Origin: Ifrita kowaldi
Lineage: Eukaryota; Chordata; Aves; Passeriformes; Cinclosomatidae
DNA length: 64,000 nt
Direction: 5' to 3'
Assembly: GCA_013398055.1 (NCBI GenBank)
Contig: VZRS01014210.1
Location: forward strand, 661,933 to 725,932
A model generated the notes under the pieces. It saw only the letters and a program-made list of their open reading frames with translations, was not told where the DNA came from and searched no databases. The translations under genes were made by a program, and so were the position numbers. Positions within the stretch are counted from its first letter, which is position 1; the number at the start of each line of letters is the position of its first letter. Below, in pieces: positions 26,101 to 38,100 of this stretch.

Positions 26101-29100
26101 GCAGCAGAACACAAGGTGCAGTGTCATTCTTCTGCAGGAAGGGTTTGGGTATCTGCTGGTTCCGTCTAGCTGGTGGGGCTAGAAAGCTGGCCCTTCAGGT
26201 TATAAATCACTGGGCTGCCAGATTGCAGAAAGAAAAAGAACCTGTAAGAATGAGCCTCTTTCTAAGGTCTGTTTATCAGAGACATGAGGTAGAAAATGTT
26301 CCTGTCATTTCATTCCTTTAAGAAAACCTGCCTCACCCAGCAGGGGTTTTCTTAATATAACTATCCTGAAGAGATGTGTTGATATCAGCACAGCAGGTAT
26401 TGTAAACCACTTAGGAATCATCAGCCAGCCCCATTGAGCAATTGGTTGGGATTCAAAAGGTGATGATTTGGCTCCAAGAGAATCCAGGGCTCGCAAGTGG
26501 CTCTTAGCTGGGCTGCTCCCATCTGGCACCTCTAGGTCACGTTTGTCAGCCATGAAGTCGCTGGCACTGGAAGTGTTTCACACCAGCAAAGTTGCTGGCA
26601 CCCAGAATGTTTCACACCAGGCAGAAACTGTTGCCACAGCATGACCTCCACGGATGCCAAGGGAGGGAGTATCTCATGGTGTGTTGCTGGGGTTTGAGAA
26701 GCGTGACCACTCTCTGCTAGCCAGAAGCAAGGGGAAACCTCAGCATTTCAGGGAGGTAGCTGTTGCTTTAGCATAATGGATGCTTGCTTTTCTCTCCCTC
26801 TCCTGCCTGTGCTGTTCAGAAGAGATACGCAGCCAGCCCCTACTCGGACGAGATCGTGATGGAAGTGGCTTCAGCAAAGCAGCAGGATGAACCAGAGATG
26901 CTGTGGGTGATGGGACCCGTCCTGGCTGTGATATTAATCATCATCATTGTCATTGCCATACTTCTCTTCAAAAGGTGAGATCCCGGCTGGGATGTGGCAG
27001 TTTTGGCATGAGCACTAGAGGGACTGGCACCTTCCAGACCTTCCTTGTAACCTTCAGATACGGGGTGCCCTGACACACAGTCCTTGGTGGTCGTGGGGAG
27101 GAGGATGGTCTCTACCTGGCACAGCAGAAGGCTGCTGTGTAAGAGAGCAGAAGGACTGGGTATGCAGAAGGTAGTTAATACCAGCGCCAGGACACAGCTA
27201 CTGTGGATTCTGGGAGCGTGTGAGCAGTGGGACAGAGGAGAGCAGCTTTGTCCATAAAGCCAGTCTGACTGCTCTCTGGTCACACAACTTGGATTGGCAG
27301 CCTTGGGAACTTCTCTAGTACTGGTTCTCTATAGAAATTGCCTGCTTGGTCTGTGGCAGCTGCTCCTGCTCCTGTGAATTTTGACTGAGGAACATGACCT
27401 TGGTTGTGAGAACAGGGCATGGGTGTGACAGGCTGAAATCAGAGTGGAGCTTTCTTCACGGGGCCTCTCAGTCCTGACTACTGAATCAGAGCCACCAACA
27501 CACTGTGCTCCCTGTGGGAGCAGACACCTCCTTTTGCCTCACAGAGCAGTCCTGCTCCAGTTGTAAGTGTAGCGTGAGATGATTGTTAGTCCTCTGGAGG
27601 AGCACAGGTTGCATTTGTATGTGTTCATGTAGCCTCTTCAATTACAGTAGGTCATTCTCTATCAGCTCAGCTCTGAGGTTATGCTCCTCCTGGGCTCTCT
27701 ATTTACATATGTTTCTCTAGCTGGGGAAGGGAGCTGCCTTTGTTGTCTTATTAAATGGAGTTCTGCTGTGCATGTGCAGTCAGTGCCTTTCTGTGTCAGT
27801 GACCATCTCCTTTCTTCTGTTCCTGCTTTTCCCTGGATCTAGTAAGCAAGAAAGGTATGAATCCATTTTATCTTTTTATTTTGCTAAAATTTCAAGTCTA
27901 TTTCCCTTTTTAAAAATCAAGCCTGAAGCTACTAAAGGGCATCTTTGTTCTTGGGAGTGTGGAGTATGCCAACCCTAGGAGTTTACAAAGACTTTGTTTC
28001 CTCAAAGGTATCAGCCTCCTAGCAGTTGTCAGCCTCTCACAGCTCTCAGGGAGAAGTTCCAACATAAAGACTTCCCAGATTGCTTTTGCAATTAAATTAA
28101 AAATCAAAAAAACACAATAATAATGGCAGTTATAGGGGTTCCTTTGTTTTCTCAGTCACTTCAGACTGAGAGCTGTTCCCTCAAGAGTGCAGGTGCATTC
28201 TTGCAGTCTCTAGTGAGGAAGCTTTGAGGGAATACAGGGCCACTGTAAGAAACAACATGTTTGCTGGTCTTTAGTGAGAGAAAATGGCATCAGAGGGGAT
28301 TTCTGTACCAGGGCGCCATAGAAGGTATTCCCACCTTGCCTTAGCTTTGCTTTGTCCCGGAGTCAGGTGGGTGGAGCACCAGGAAGCACTGGCCTGCAGT
28401 GCCCAGACCTGACATACATGTCCCTGCTGCATCCTAGCCCATGGAGGAGCAGCATATCCTCTTCCAGCACCACCTGTGTGCTCAGAGTGATGCTGTGGTT
28501 TTGTCTGTCCAGCCTCTCTGTGGAGGCATTTTCTGCCAAAGGTACCTGTGTGTCATATTCACAATGGCATGTCTACAATGGGAATGAACTGAAGCTGGGC
28601 AGCAGTGGATAGCTTGGGATCTGGAGGATGGTTTAGCAGTTGCCCTCACTGGGCTAATGAGACAGAGACAAAATTTAATTATGTGCTGTGCCCATTCTCC
28701 AAAAAAGCTGGCCCACTTTGCTTGAGGGCTCAGGGACTGGTACACAGTAGCACATTGCACATCCTGCTGTGCTCCTGATAGGAGCTTTATTTGTTTGCTC
28801 TGTATTCTGCTTTCTTTCTACCAATGCTCTCAGTCCTTCAGCTCTTTTGTCTTGGTCCAGGCAGCTGGAAGGCTTCTGAGATGTTGAGATGCCTCAGAGT
28901 AGTGTAAGACTCCCAAGCTGGTTCTCCCCGTTGAACAGCTCCAGTGTTTGTGGCAGCCTCGGGCTGCAGGTGGAGCTTGCTCACAGGCTGGGCCACACAA
29001 GGAACACACGCAGGTTTCACTCATGATTTATGCACTAAATTTTCTCTAAATGCTTCTCATTAGTGGCAGCCCAGCATGCCCAGCCTCTGATGGAAGTGAA

Positions 29101-32100
29101 AGTGCCCTGTGCCTGAGAGCATTTGCAATCACGCATGGCTCAGGGTCACCACCATGCAGGGATGCAGTGGCCTTTGTGCAGAACCTGGCAGCCCTTCAGT
29201 GTGCTTCCCAGTGCCTCTCAAGGAGGTCCAGAGCAGAGACTCACTGTTGCCATTTGCATGCTGGTAAATGTGCTAGCATTCGTGTAGAGCAGCAGTGCTG
29301 CAGCTCCCTCTCTTCCAGGAAGCATCAGGCCAGCAGAGGGGTTCAGCCAGAATCCATCTGGGGGCTGTAGCCAAAAGACAAAGTCTCTGTGTATTCCTGC
29401 GTGCTCAGGGCATTGGCCAAGTGCCAGGGTCAGCACAGGCTCAGAAGAGAGAACTGCTGTGCTGCTCCTGCCCAGCATCCTTATCCACCCCTTGGGTATA
29501 CCGACCATATTTGTAATCTAGAGCTAGAAGTGGGACCTAGAGATTCACTAGAAACTCTGCTTGCAGTATTACATTTTCCTTAATATTCACTTGTCCACTT
29601 TTTGATTGGATCTGTCCCTGCTTTGCCTGTGAATTCCAGCAAGAGCCTGAGGTGGTGGCATCGCTTTAGGCATAAATATAGCGTGAAGAGACAACATTGT
29701 ATTTTATTGTTCCATTAATACACGCCTTGGGTGCCTTCAACCATTCAAGACATGTATTAATGGCCCAATAAAACACACCCTGAAGAGCCTTTACACTATT
29801 ATATTACAGCATTCTATATTTAAATATTTCTAATACTTGAAAAAAAATTTTATTATATCCTTCCACTACAGGAAATAGTTCCTAGAGACAGTAAGAGGAA
29901 ACAGCATCTTGCATCTATCTGCATTTTCTCTAATAAATACTATGCAGAATACCACATTTCAAAACTGCCTCACTAATCAACCATCTGACATCTCTTATAT
30001 ATAATCTTTCCTGTTTCATAGATGGGAAATTGGTGGCACAGAAGATGATGTGACTTACCCAGAGCCCCGGGGAGCCTGGGGTGGACCTGGGTATCTGGGA
30101 CATGGGGACCCAGACTCCTTCCCAGGGTGATTCATGCCAGTCTCTGCCAGAACTCACCTGCTTGTCTCTGCCCTCTCTGTCCACAGGAAAAGAGCACATT
30201 CCCCCTCTTCCAAGGATGAGCACTCCATTGGCCTGAAGGACTCACTCTTGGCGCACTCGTCTGACCCAGTTGAGATGCGGCGGCTCAACTACCAGACTCC
30301 AGGTAAGGAGCAGCTCATCCTCTTGAATCCTGCCTCCTCCGGTTCCCCTTCTCCATGTATGTCCCCATGCCAGAGGCAGAGTTGCAGTCCTTCCCACCCT
30401 CCAGGAGATCCACACCTTCTCAGTCACAGTGACACAGAGTGGGCTTTAGACCAAGGATGTCCAGGTGTCTGCTCTCTGGGTTGCAGATCCTTCTGCCTGG
30501 CCCTGTCACTGCAGGCCCAAGAGGCTGGGGAACCTGGATGGGGCTGGCCTGTTGTGTGGTGTGTGTCAGACATGGTGTGAAGCTCATTGCAGTTGTCCTG
30601 AGCTGGGAGGAGCCTCCGTGCGGTTGGGAGTGTCCACACCGGGATGCTCCTGGGTTCTGCACTGGCTTCACCCGGGCTGGGCTTCAGTGCTGAGCACAAC
30701 TGGTGCAGTGTTGGCCACATGGGCTGCATTTGGGGCAGTCAGGAGGTTCATAGAGCTCTTACACTGCTGAGGGTGTCCCAGCAGCTTCATTCTTGGATCT
30801 TTGGTGTGCTGACTCTCCTGCTCTGCTCAGCTAAGGGTCAAGAGAAGAGCTACCTGCAGACTATAGTGCTGTCCAGCCAGTGCTGTGGCCCACTGAAGGA
30901 CTCTGCTGCTCATGGTGGTGTCAGTGCAGAGGATGATAGTTCAGTAAAAGCCATTCTCTGCATGCTGCTTTCACTGGCCTGGGATGCCTCAGGCTGTAGC
31001 TTTGCCAGCTCATGGAGGCAACTGTACTTCACACTGCAGAAAGGTCTTGTGCTGCTGCTTTGTGTCTGCACGTCTCTGATGGCACCGAAAGCACAGTACC
31101 TGTCATTGTAGTGATCAGAGACAGGCTCTATCCATTCAGAGCCTTTCAGAGAGTCCAAGTCCTAGATGAACTGAGGGAGCACTTGGGCTTTTGTGATGGA
31201 GGGAGCAGTTCAGCAGCAAATGAGGCACATACAGTTCTCTTCTAACTTGCAGCTCCTCCTGGTCTGTAACCTACTTTCCTTTTCCTCCTGCTGCTCATTC
31301 ATCTAAGAGCTTTCATCTAACAGGAGAGTTTTGAAGGGGCCATTTCCTGATGTAAAACTGCTGTGTCTGGCAGGGGGGGCAAGAACAGCCTTTCCTGTTG
31401 CCACTCACAGCAGCCTGGCTCACACCTGGGGTGAGCTACACCAGCACATCTTTTTCTGTGCCAGGGCAGCTGTCAGGGGTCCTCAGTTAGTGCATCTCCC
31501 AGGCAGGACCAGCGGCAGATCTCACATGTGGGCAGCAGCAGCAGCAGGCTGGTACATTAATTGGCCACAGCACAGCACAGGGTGGTGTCACAGCGTGGGA
31601 GGAAAATGCTGGGGGAGCAAGGGAGGCACGTGTGCCAGAGGAAGAACATCTCAACAGGCAGATCAGCGGGAGCAGCACTAGGGAGGGGTCGCACGCAGTC
31701 AGCAGCAGCATGCAGCTTCTTGAGGAGGAGCACAGTGTTAAACAGGGCTGCTCCAGGACAGCTGTGCATGGGGACAGGCCTCTGTGACATGTCTCCATGT
31801 GGGCACAAAAGCCATCTTTGCTGCATGCTTGTGGTTTGCATTGCGTGGAGGGCTGTGACAAGTTGGGCTTGTGTCTGCTCCCATCTTCAGAGAAGTCAGG
31901 GTGTTTGGAACAAGGATGTCCCTTGCTAGACCTATAGCAAGGTTCAAGAGCTGCTGTCAGAGAGACAGGGGGCCAGGAAATTTTCTTCTCCTGTCTGTGA
32001 GTAAGGATAAGCCAAAGATGCTGCTCATTTGGTAAGTTTGCAGAGCTCTCTGGAGAGACAAAACCAAGCCAAAGTGCCCAGTTCACTCGAGACGACAACA

Positions 32101-35100
32101 GGACCCTGGGACACTGCTAGAGAATGCTCCCCTACTAAGAGACAGCACTGTGTCCTCCTCCCCTTCTCCCCACTGCATCCCTTGTGAGTCTCTGAGGGGC
32201 GGAAGTGGGTGTTGTGCAGCTTGACGTGACTGTTCCAGCTCCTGATGAGCTTGTCCTCATTAATGAGGCGCATGAAATCCACCAAGCCCAGTGGGCCCAA
32301 GCTGTTGCCCCTGTCACCTGATGGAGGTCGAGGCAGTGCTGTGAGGATGCATTGACAAGAGGTGCTGGCCCCCAGCCCTGGTAGTTGGTCTCCCTGCTGC
32401 AGCTTGCTGAGCAGGGAAAACTTGTTTAATGCATAATTAATTGGTCTACTGTTATTAAATATTAAGCTTTCTCATTTTTGTGGTTTTTACTTCAGACAAG
32501 GGTTATTTCCCCCTGTTGGCCTCCCTGTACTAACGTACTGCTGTGCCAAGTCACTGAGAGGATACAGGACCCGGCAGTGTCCCAATACCATGAAATGGGA
32601 CTGAGCTGTGCTGCTGATGAGCTGTGAGCGAGCTGGAGGCTCAGGGACACTGAGCAGAGATGGCTGGGGCTGCATGCAGTTCCCCTGGCCACCGAGCAGC
32701 ACAGATGGCCCCTGTACCTGCCATCCAGTGGCTCTTGCAGGCTTCCCTGGGGCACGGGGCTGTGGCCAGTGGCGTGCAGCGAGAAACGTAGCTGTCGGTG
32801 TCACATGAAGGCCTGTGAACTCACTCCCTTGCAAGTAGCTCCAGCTCCACGTGGTTGCCAGTGTCAGCGGATGGCGCCGGCCAGAGCCAGCAGCCTGCTG
32901 TGTAACAGCCAGTTGCAGAGCTGCCCCCAGGGCCAGGCAGTCAGTCCTGTGCAGGAGGGAAGCTCCCGGTGCTGTGGCATATGGTGCTCCCCTTTTCATC
33001 TTCATCTCGTTGTCTTTCCATCTCTGAACCTCTGCGATGATGACTGAAGGCTAATGGGATTTCTGTTCTTGCCCCGTTTCTTTTCTTTGCAGGTGCCAGT
33101 GTCCCCTGTTGCCCGAATATCTCAAGTTAGTTTTAACTCCTGTTTTTATCTTTTGACACCTTTTGCTTTTTCTTTCCCTTTCTCTCTCGTCTCTGTATTT
33201 TTTGTTTCAATGTCATGAAGATCACCTTCACTCACAGCAGACTGTAAAATGGCAGTGATTTCACTTTCTGACATGATGTGTGGGGCCAGGCTCGGTACTG
33301 CTCGCACGGCACTACAGCAGCTCACTGCAGCACAGTGCAGAAGGGAAGGTCCTGAGTGATGGGCTGCCAGGACGCTTCTGCAGCAGCCTTTCACCTGCCT
33401 TTAGGCCTCCTACCCCCTCAGAGTAATATGCCAAGCTCTGCCGTGGTGCCAGGCCTGCAGCTGGCCCTGCGTAGGGACTGATAACCTTGGCCATTCTGGA
33501 GGGAGTGACCAGCTAAAAACCCCAAATGGACAAATTGAAGGGTGCTCTTCAGTGGTTGAACACACTCTCTTCCTACCTCGGGCAAACTGGTTTCCCTAGG
33601 CTGGGTCACCTCTGTCATAGACTTAGAACACATGATAGTCTCTGGACTGTCTGCAGTTGATCTGCTTGGCAGTGTTGGTACCAGAATCCCAGGCACAAAG
33701 GAGGCACTCACTGCTCTAGCAGCTTGGATGGAGCAGTACCAACCTGAAGACAAAAGTGCCCCCTTATCGCTTGTCTTCTGAGCTTCAAGTTCATCCTCAA
33801 ACAACCATAAAAGCGTGACTGCCTTGCTCTGGGATGTACAAGGCATCTGTGTATGCACACAGGAATGGGAGAAGTATGTAGGATAAGTACTTCCCCTGGG
33901 AGTGGAGCCAAGGGCTTTGCAGTGTGTGTCCCTGCAGGCATTGTGAGACCTCTGAGCTCTTCTAGCCTGGTGGTGAGCTCACTGTCCTCTTGCCAGAGCA
34001 ATTGGAAGAGCTTGTGGAAGTCCTGGCAGTGTGTACAAATCTCCGTCTTGCCCTGCGCTGTCAGTGGCTGTTTCTCTAGGTTCACCATAATGGGATTCCA
34101 GCCACCTCTTTTTCCCCCGCCTGCTCTTGCAGCTCTTTTGTTGCTGCAACGCTTCTCTGGCTAGCAAAACACAAGTTTGGGGGGACCACCTTGTATTTCT
34201 CAGCAGAGGTAAGAGTCTCCAGCTCTGCTGTGGTCCGTGGCTCTGCTGTACTTAGTACATAACCATGTTGGAAGAAGCACATACTGTGGCTGTGTTCCAG
34301 TCTCTCTCTTCTTCCAGCCCCACACTTCTGCCTTGGCCCCACACTGTTCTTATCATTCAGTTGCTCATCAGTGACAGCTCTGCAAAGGCTGCTCCTGAGT
34401 ACAGCCTCAGAGTTCTGGCACAAGTGAGGAAATTGTGCCGAAATCAGCATTGTCTTTGTCCCTTTGAGGGCCTTCTCAGCCACCTCAGGCATCCCGATGG
34501 GTGAAGTGGCAAACACAGGACCATTTGCAGGAGGACCTCAGCATAAGGCAGAATAGGGATATTTCCTTCTCCACCTGTCCATGTGTTCTCAGGCTATCCA
34601 TGGATAGTTCTGCACTGCCAAGCGATGGCAGGATGAGTGTGTGTTGGGTTGGGTCTTGCCTGTGTGCAGTGATGTCAGACGTTTTATGCAGAGGTCTGAG
34701 GTGTAACACTTCCATGTTATCACCTCGTGACTTGTCACCACTGTGTAAAATGTGTGTACCCAGCCTGGGGACTGCTCCATCACCTCTGTGGCCCATCACT
34801 GCCATCTGTGGCAGTGTTCAGCCTCCTGAGCTATTGAGAAGCTTCTGGCTGTGCTCCAGCCTGTCTCCCTGGGTGTGAGTCAACAGCTTCAGCCTATTAA
34901 TAATCATCATTACCCGTGTGGGGTTTCTGGGAAACCCACAGAGCAGCCGCTGGAGTCACGAGCCTTGGGATTTGGATGAGATGTTTCACAATCACGTTCC
35001 TGCCACTTCAACAGCTCAGCATCAGAGAAGGAGGTTGTGATAGTTAAGCTCTGAATCCCAGGGCCCCAGGAGGGCTCCTCCCAATCCGACATGCACACCC

Positions 35101-38100
35101 CCACAGTACCTGTCCCCTGTGTGGGATCTGTGGGATCCCCTCCTCTGGGCCTTTCTCCTGAGCAGGGCTTCAGCTGTGCCCAGGATGAGCCATAATGTTG
35201 CACCCCTGCTTTAGCCAGGGTGAGACTTCTGCCATGGCCTGAGCTGCATCCCAACTCTCAGCAGCCTCCCAGAAGATGCTGGAGGACAAATCACTACACA
35301 TGGTGCCTTGCACAAGCCAGCCCAGAGGAGCTGAATTTTGGGCCCTGGAGCAGGCTGTGCCTCTGGAGCATCATTGAAGAGTTATGCAACTGTGGGCAGA
35401 GCTGCTCCTCAGCTCTCACAGAGTTGTGCACTGTCCTACCAGGGGATCAGCCATTCTTCCATGGGGCCCTTCTCATGTTTCTCTAACGCCCTGGGGACTG
35501 GGACAGCATCTCTGCCTACGCAAAAAGCTGTGCAAATGCACTGCAGAGGTTTCACTGCAGGTCTGGCAGAGTTTCTTTGTGGCTGATGCCATTGTTAGGG
35601 GTAAGCAAGAGAATCAGCCTCAGCCCTTGGCAGTGAGAGCACCAGAGGATCAGTGTGTTCAACTTCAGCCCATGAGGGAGCCCGGGAAGCACAGCGACAG
35701 CGTATCCTTGGCCTGTCCCTGCCAGGGGCTGGCCGAGCCGCTGCCCGCTGCGTGGCCTGCTCTGTGTGCCCGGTGGCTGTACTGTCCGAGCATGCTCACC
35801 CGGTCATGCACATTCTGCACATCACCTTTGTGTTCTGTTCGCCGCCCCGCGTGCCCCGGGAGTGTGTGCCGCATGCCGTGTGAGCTCGTCGGCTTCCCAT
35901 CCATCCCGCCCGGCGCTTCACATCCTCACACGTGTCTGCCTTGCACCCACCTCTTGGGTTTGCTGTGCACATGCTCTTGCTGAGCCTTCCTTGGCCGTGC
36001 AGAGCCATAACCATTCTCCTCTCCCTCCTCCCTCCTTGTCTCGCTTGCAGGCATGCGTGACCACCCCCCCATCCCTGTGACCGACCTCTCCGACAACATC
36101 GACCGCCTCAAGGCCAACGATGGGCTGAAGTTCTCCCAGGAGTACGAGGTGAGCCTGAGAGCGGCACGGGCAGCAGGGTAGGGTGATGCTGGCCAGGACC
36201 CCAGCAGAGAGGGCCTGGGGAAAGCTGAGCTGTGCTTCCCCTGCAGCAGCACCGCCTGGGCAGGCCCCATGCCAGCCCTGGGAGCCTGCCAGCTGTCCCT
36301 GCCAGCCCCAGAGCGGTGGGAACTTGCCTTGAGCAGTTGAAGCATGGCCGGTACAGGGAGCAGGCCTTGCAGCAGAATGCACGGCAGCCTGCCATGCCGC
36401 CACCATGGTTATGGTCTTAGGAGTGAATGGGAGCTCGTGTCTGCCCGCCTGGACTGTCTCTGATTACTTTGTTCTGCTCTGTGAAGGCTGCACTCCATCC
36501 AGGTTGGCTGAGGTATTTCGGTCTGCAGTATCCTGTGCCCATTCAGTTCCGTCTTTGTTCAAAGCTTTGCTTTCAGTGCCATCCTCTGATGCCAGCAAAC
36601 ATGCCTTTTTGAGTTTTCATTCCTGCTTTCCCCATTTAATCTCCCACTGGACTGTGCTGGCATTAGCTTGTGCCATTCAGTATCAGTGCCCATAGAAATT
36701 CTGCTAATGTCCCAGTGCCCTGGAGTAGTCCAAGCTCCCCTCCCTGCACAGAGCTCTCTCTGCCTGTGACCTGCAGTCATGAGCTGCAAATTTGCCTGCA
36801 CTCCTGGATCATGCTCCCACCCTTGTCCGCATCTCTGCCCCTGGCTAGGTACTGTCTGCATACACCACTGATGCTGCCTTTGCTCACACACACAGGCGTG
36901 TGCTGGGTGTTTGGTGAGCCCCTCCACCCTTCACTGCACCTCTCCCAGCCCAACCCTCTCCAGCCTTGTCCTTCCCTGAGAACAACTTGCCAAGGGAGTG
37001 CACATGTGGAGTGGAAGGCACTGACCTACCTGAGGGCTGCCTCACCTTTCTGGGCACTCTCCAGGCTGTGTGATTAGGTTGCTACTGTTTAAAATTGAGA
37101 AAAGTTCCTCTGCAGCCATGAGAGCAGCAATGGCAGGATGATGTTTTGCTGTGCTTATATGCAGAGCCCTCTTGAGCTGCAGGGGACTTACAAATAAACC
37201 CTCCACTAGTATTAAAGAGGGAATAAATTTGGGAAGTGTTCTTTGCATGTGTTATCACTTTTGTTTGAATTGTTATCTGCCTATGCCTGTGGCCACCCCT
37301 TCCTGCACCGTACCTACACTGATTTATGAGATGAGATCAGAGCATTTGCCCACAAGGTAGGATTATATATGCCAGGAAAGGGAAAGTAGATCTCTGTGTT
37401 GAGAAGGTAAGGGACGAATTCCAGCTAGTTAAAAGGGTGTGCTGCGTGTATCCAAGGAAGGCACGGAGCTCTTCTTTGCTTTGGGATGCCAAGTGGAGGG
37501 CTTTGGCATACCTCTGCATTCAGTGTCTGAATCAGAGAGATGAGCTACAGCATTACACTGCGACTTGGGAAATGTTTAAAGGAGTAATGTGCTTCCCTTG
37601 CAGTTACCTGTGTGTTCGTGGATGTCCTGCCAGTGGAGCCAAAGTGTGCAGTCATATCTGTCTGCCTTGGGCTTTTTGCTACCAGTCCAACTGAAATGTT
37701 AAGCAGGGCTGCCCACTCTGCTACAGGCAGGCTGTGGCTCTGCTGCACAGTGGGGATTCAGCAGGATCCAGTGTCTCTGCACTCCCATCCTCACACCAGG
37801 CCTGTGCTCAATAGAGCCTGCAGCATAATACTGAGCTGTAGGAACTGTTTTGGAAAAAAACAAGCATTAAGTAAATTCTCTTAGCTGCTTTCATGAGCCT
37901 CTCTCTTCTCATTTCTCTTTCTTTAGAATATCATGGCTGGTTGAGAGCACCAATCAGTTGTACTTCTCATGTTGAAGCAGCTATTAAGTAGCTGATGGTT
38001 GCACATAATTTTTTTCCCCTGGATTCTGCTGCGTTTGACTCCTCATCATCTGGAAATTGCCGAACATGACAGGCTCGTACAGTGTTTGACACTAGGATGG

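Larger units (their letters stand above)
26975..30186 (+). other. PTPRF: Intron after the transmembrane exon, holding the 12-nt microexon
   Basis: 3.2 kb. It holds the candidate 12-nt microexon at 27843-27854. AT-rich segments lie at about 28080-28125 and 29680-29960. Nothing else is recognised. Confidence 0.65.
30303..36050 (+). other. PTPRF: Juxtamembrane intron, holding the 33-nt cassette exon
   Basis: 5.7 kb. It holds the 33-nt exon at 33093-33125, a short (GCA)5 run at about 31532-31547 and an AT-rich patch at about 32425-32485. Long antisense open frames at 31487-32098 and 32487-33005 show no protein-like features. Confidence 0.65.

Noticed and set aside
31532..31547. (GCA)5 run as the CAG-repeat insert reported for some LAR isoforms
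   Set aside because: Only about five units, with no supporting splice sites or phase. Too short to claim.
31487..32098. 203-residue open frame on the minus strand
   Set aside because: Low-complexity, Cys/Ser/Pro-rich, no recognisable domain or splice context. A chance frame in GC-rich intron.
32487..33005. 172-residue open frame on the minus strand
   Set aside because: No domain, biased composition and no neighbouring exons. A chance frame.
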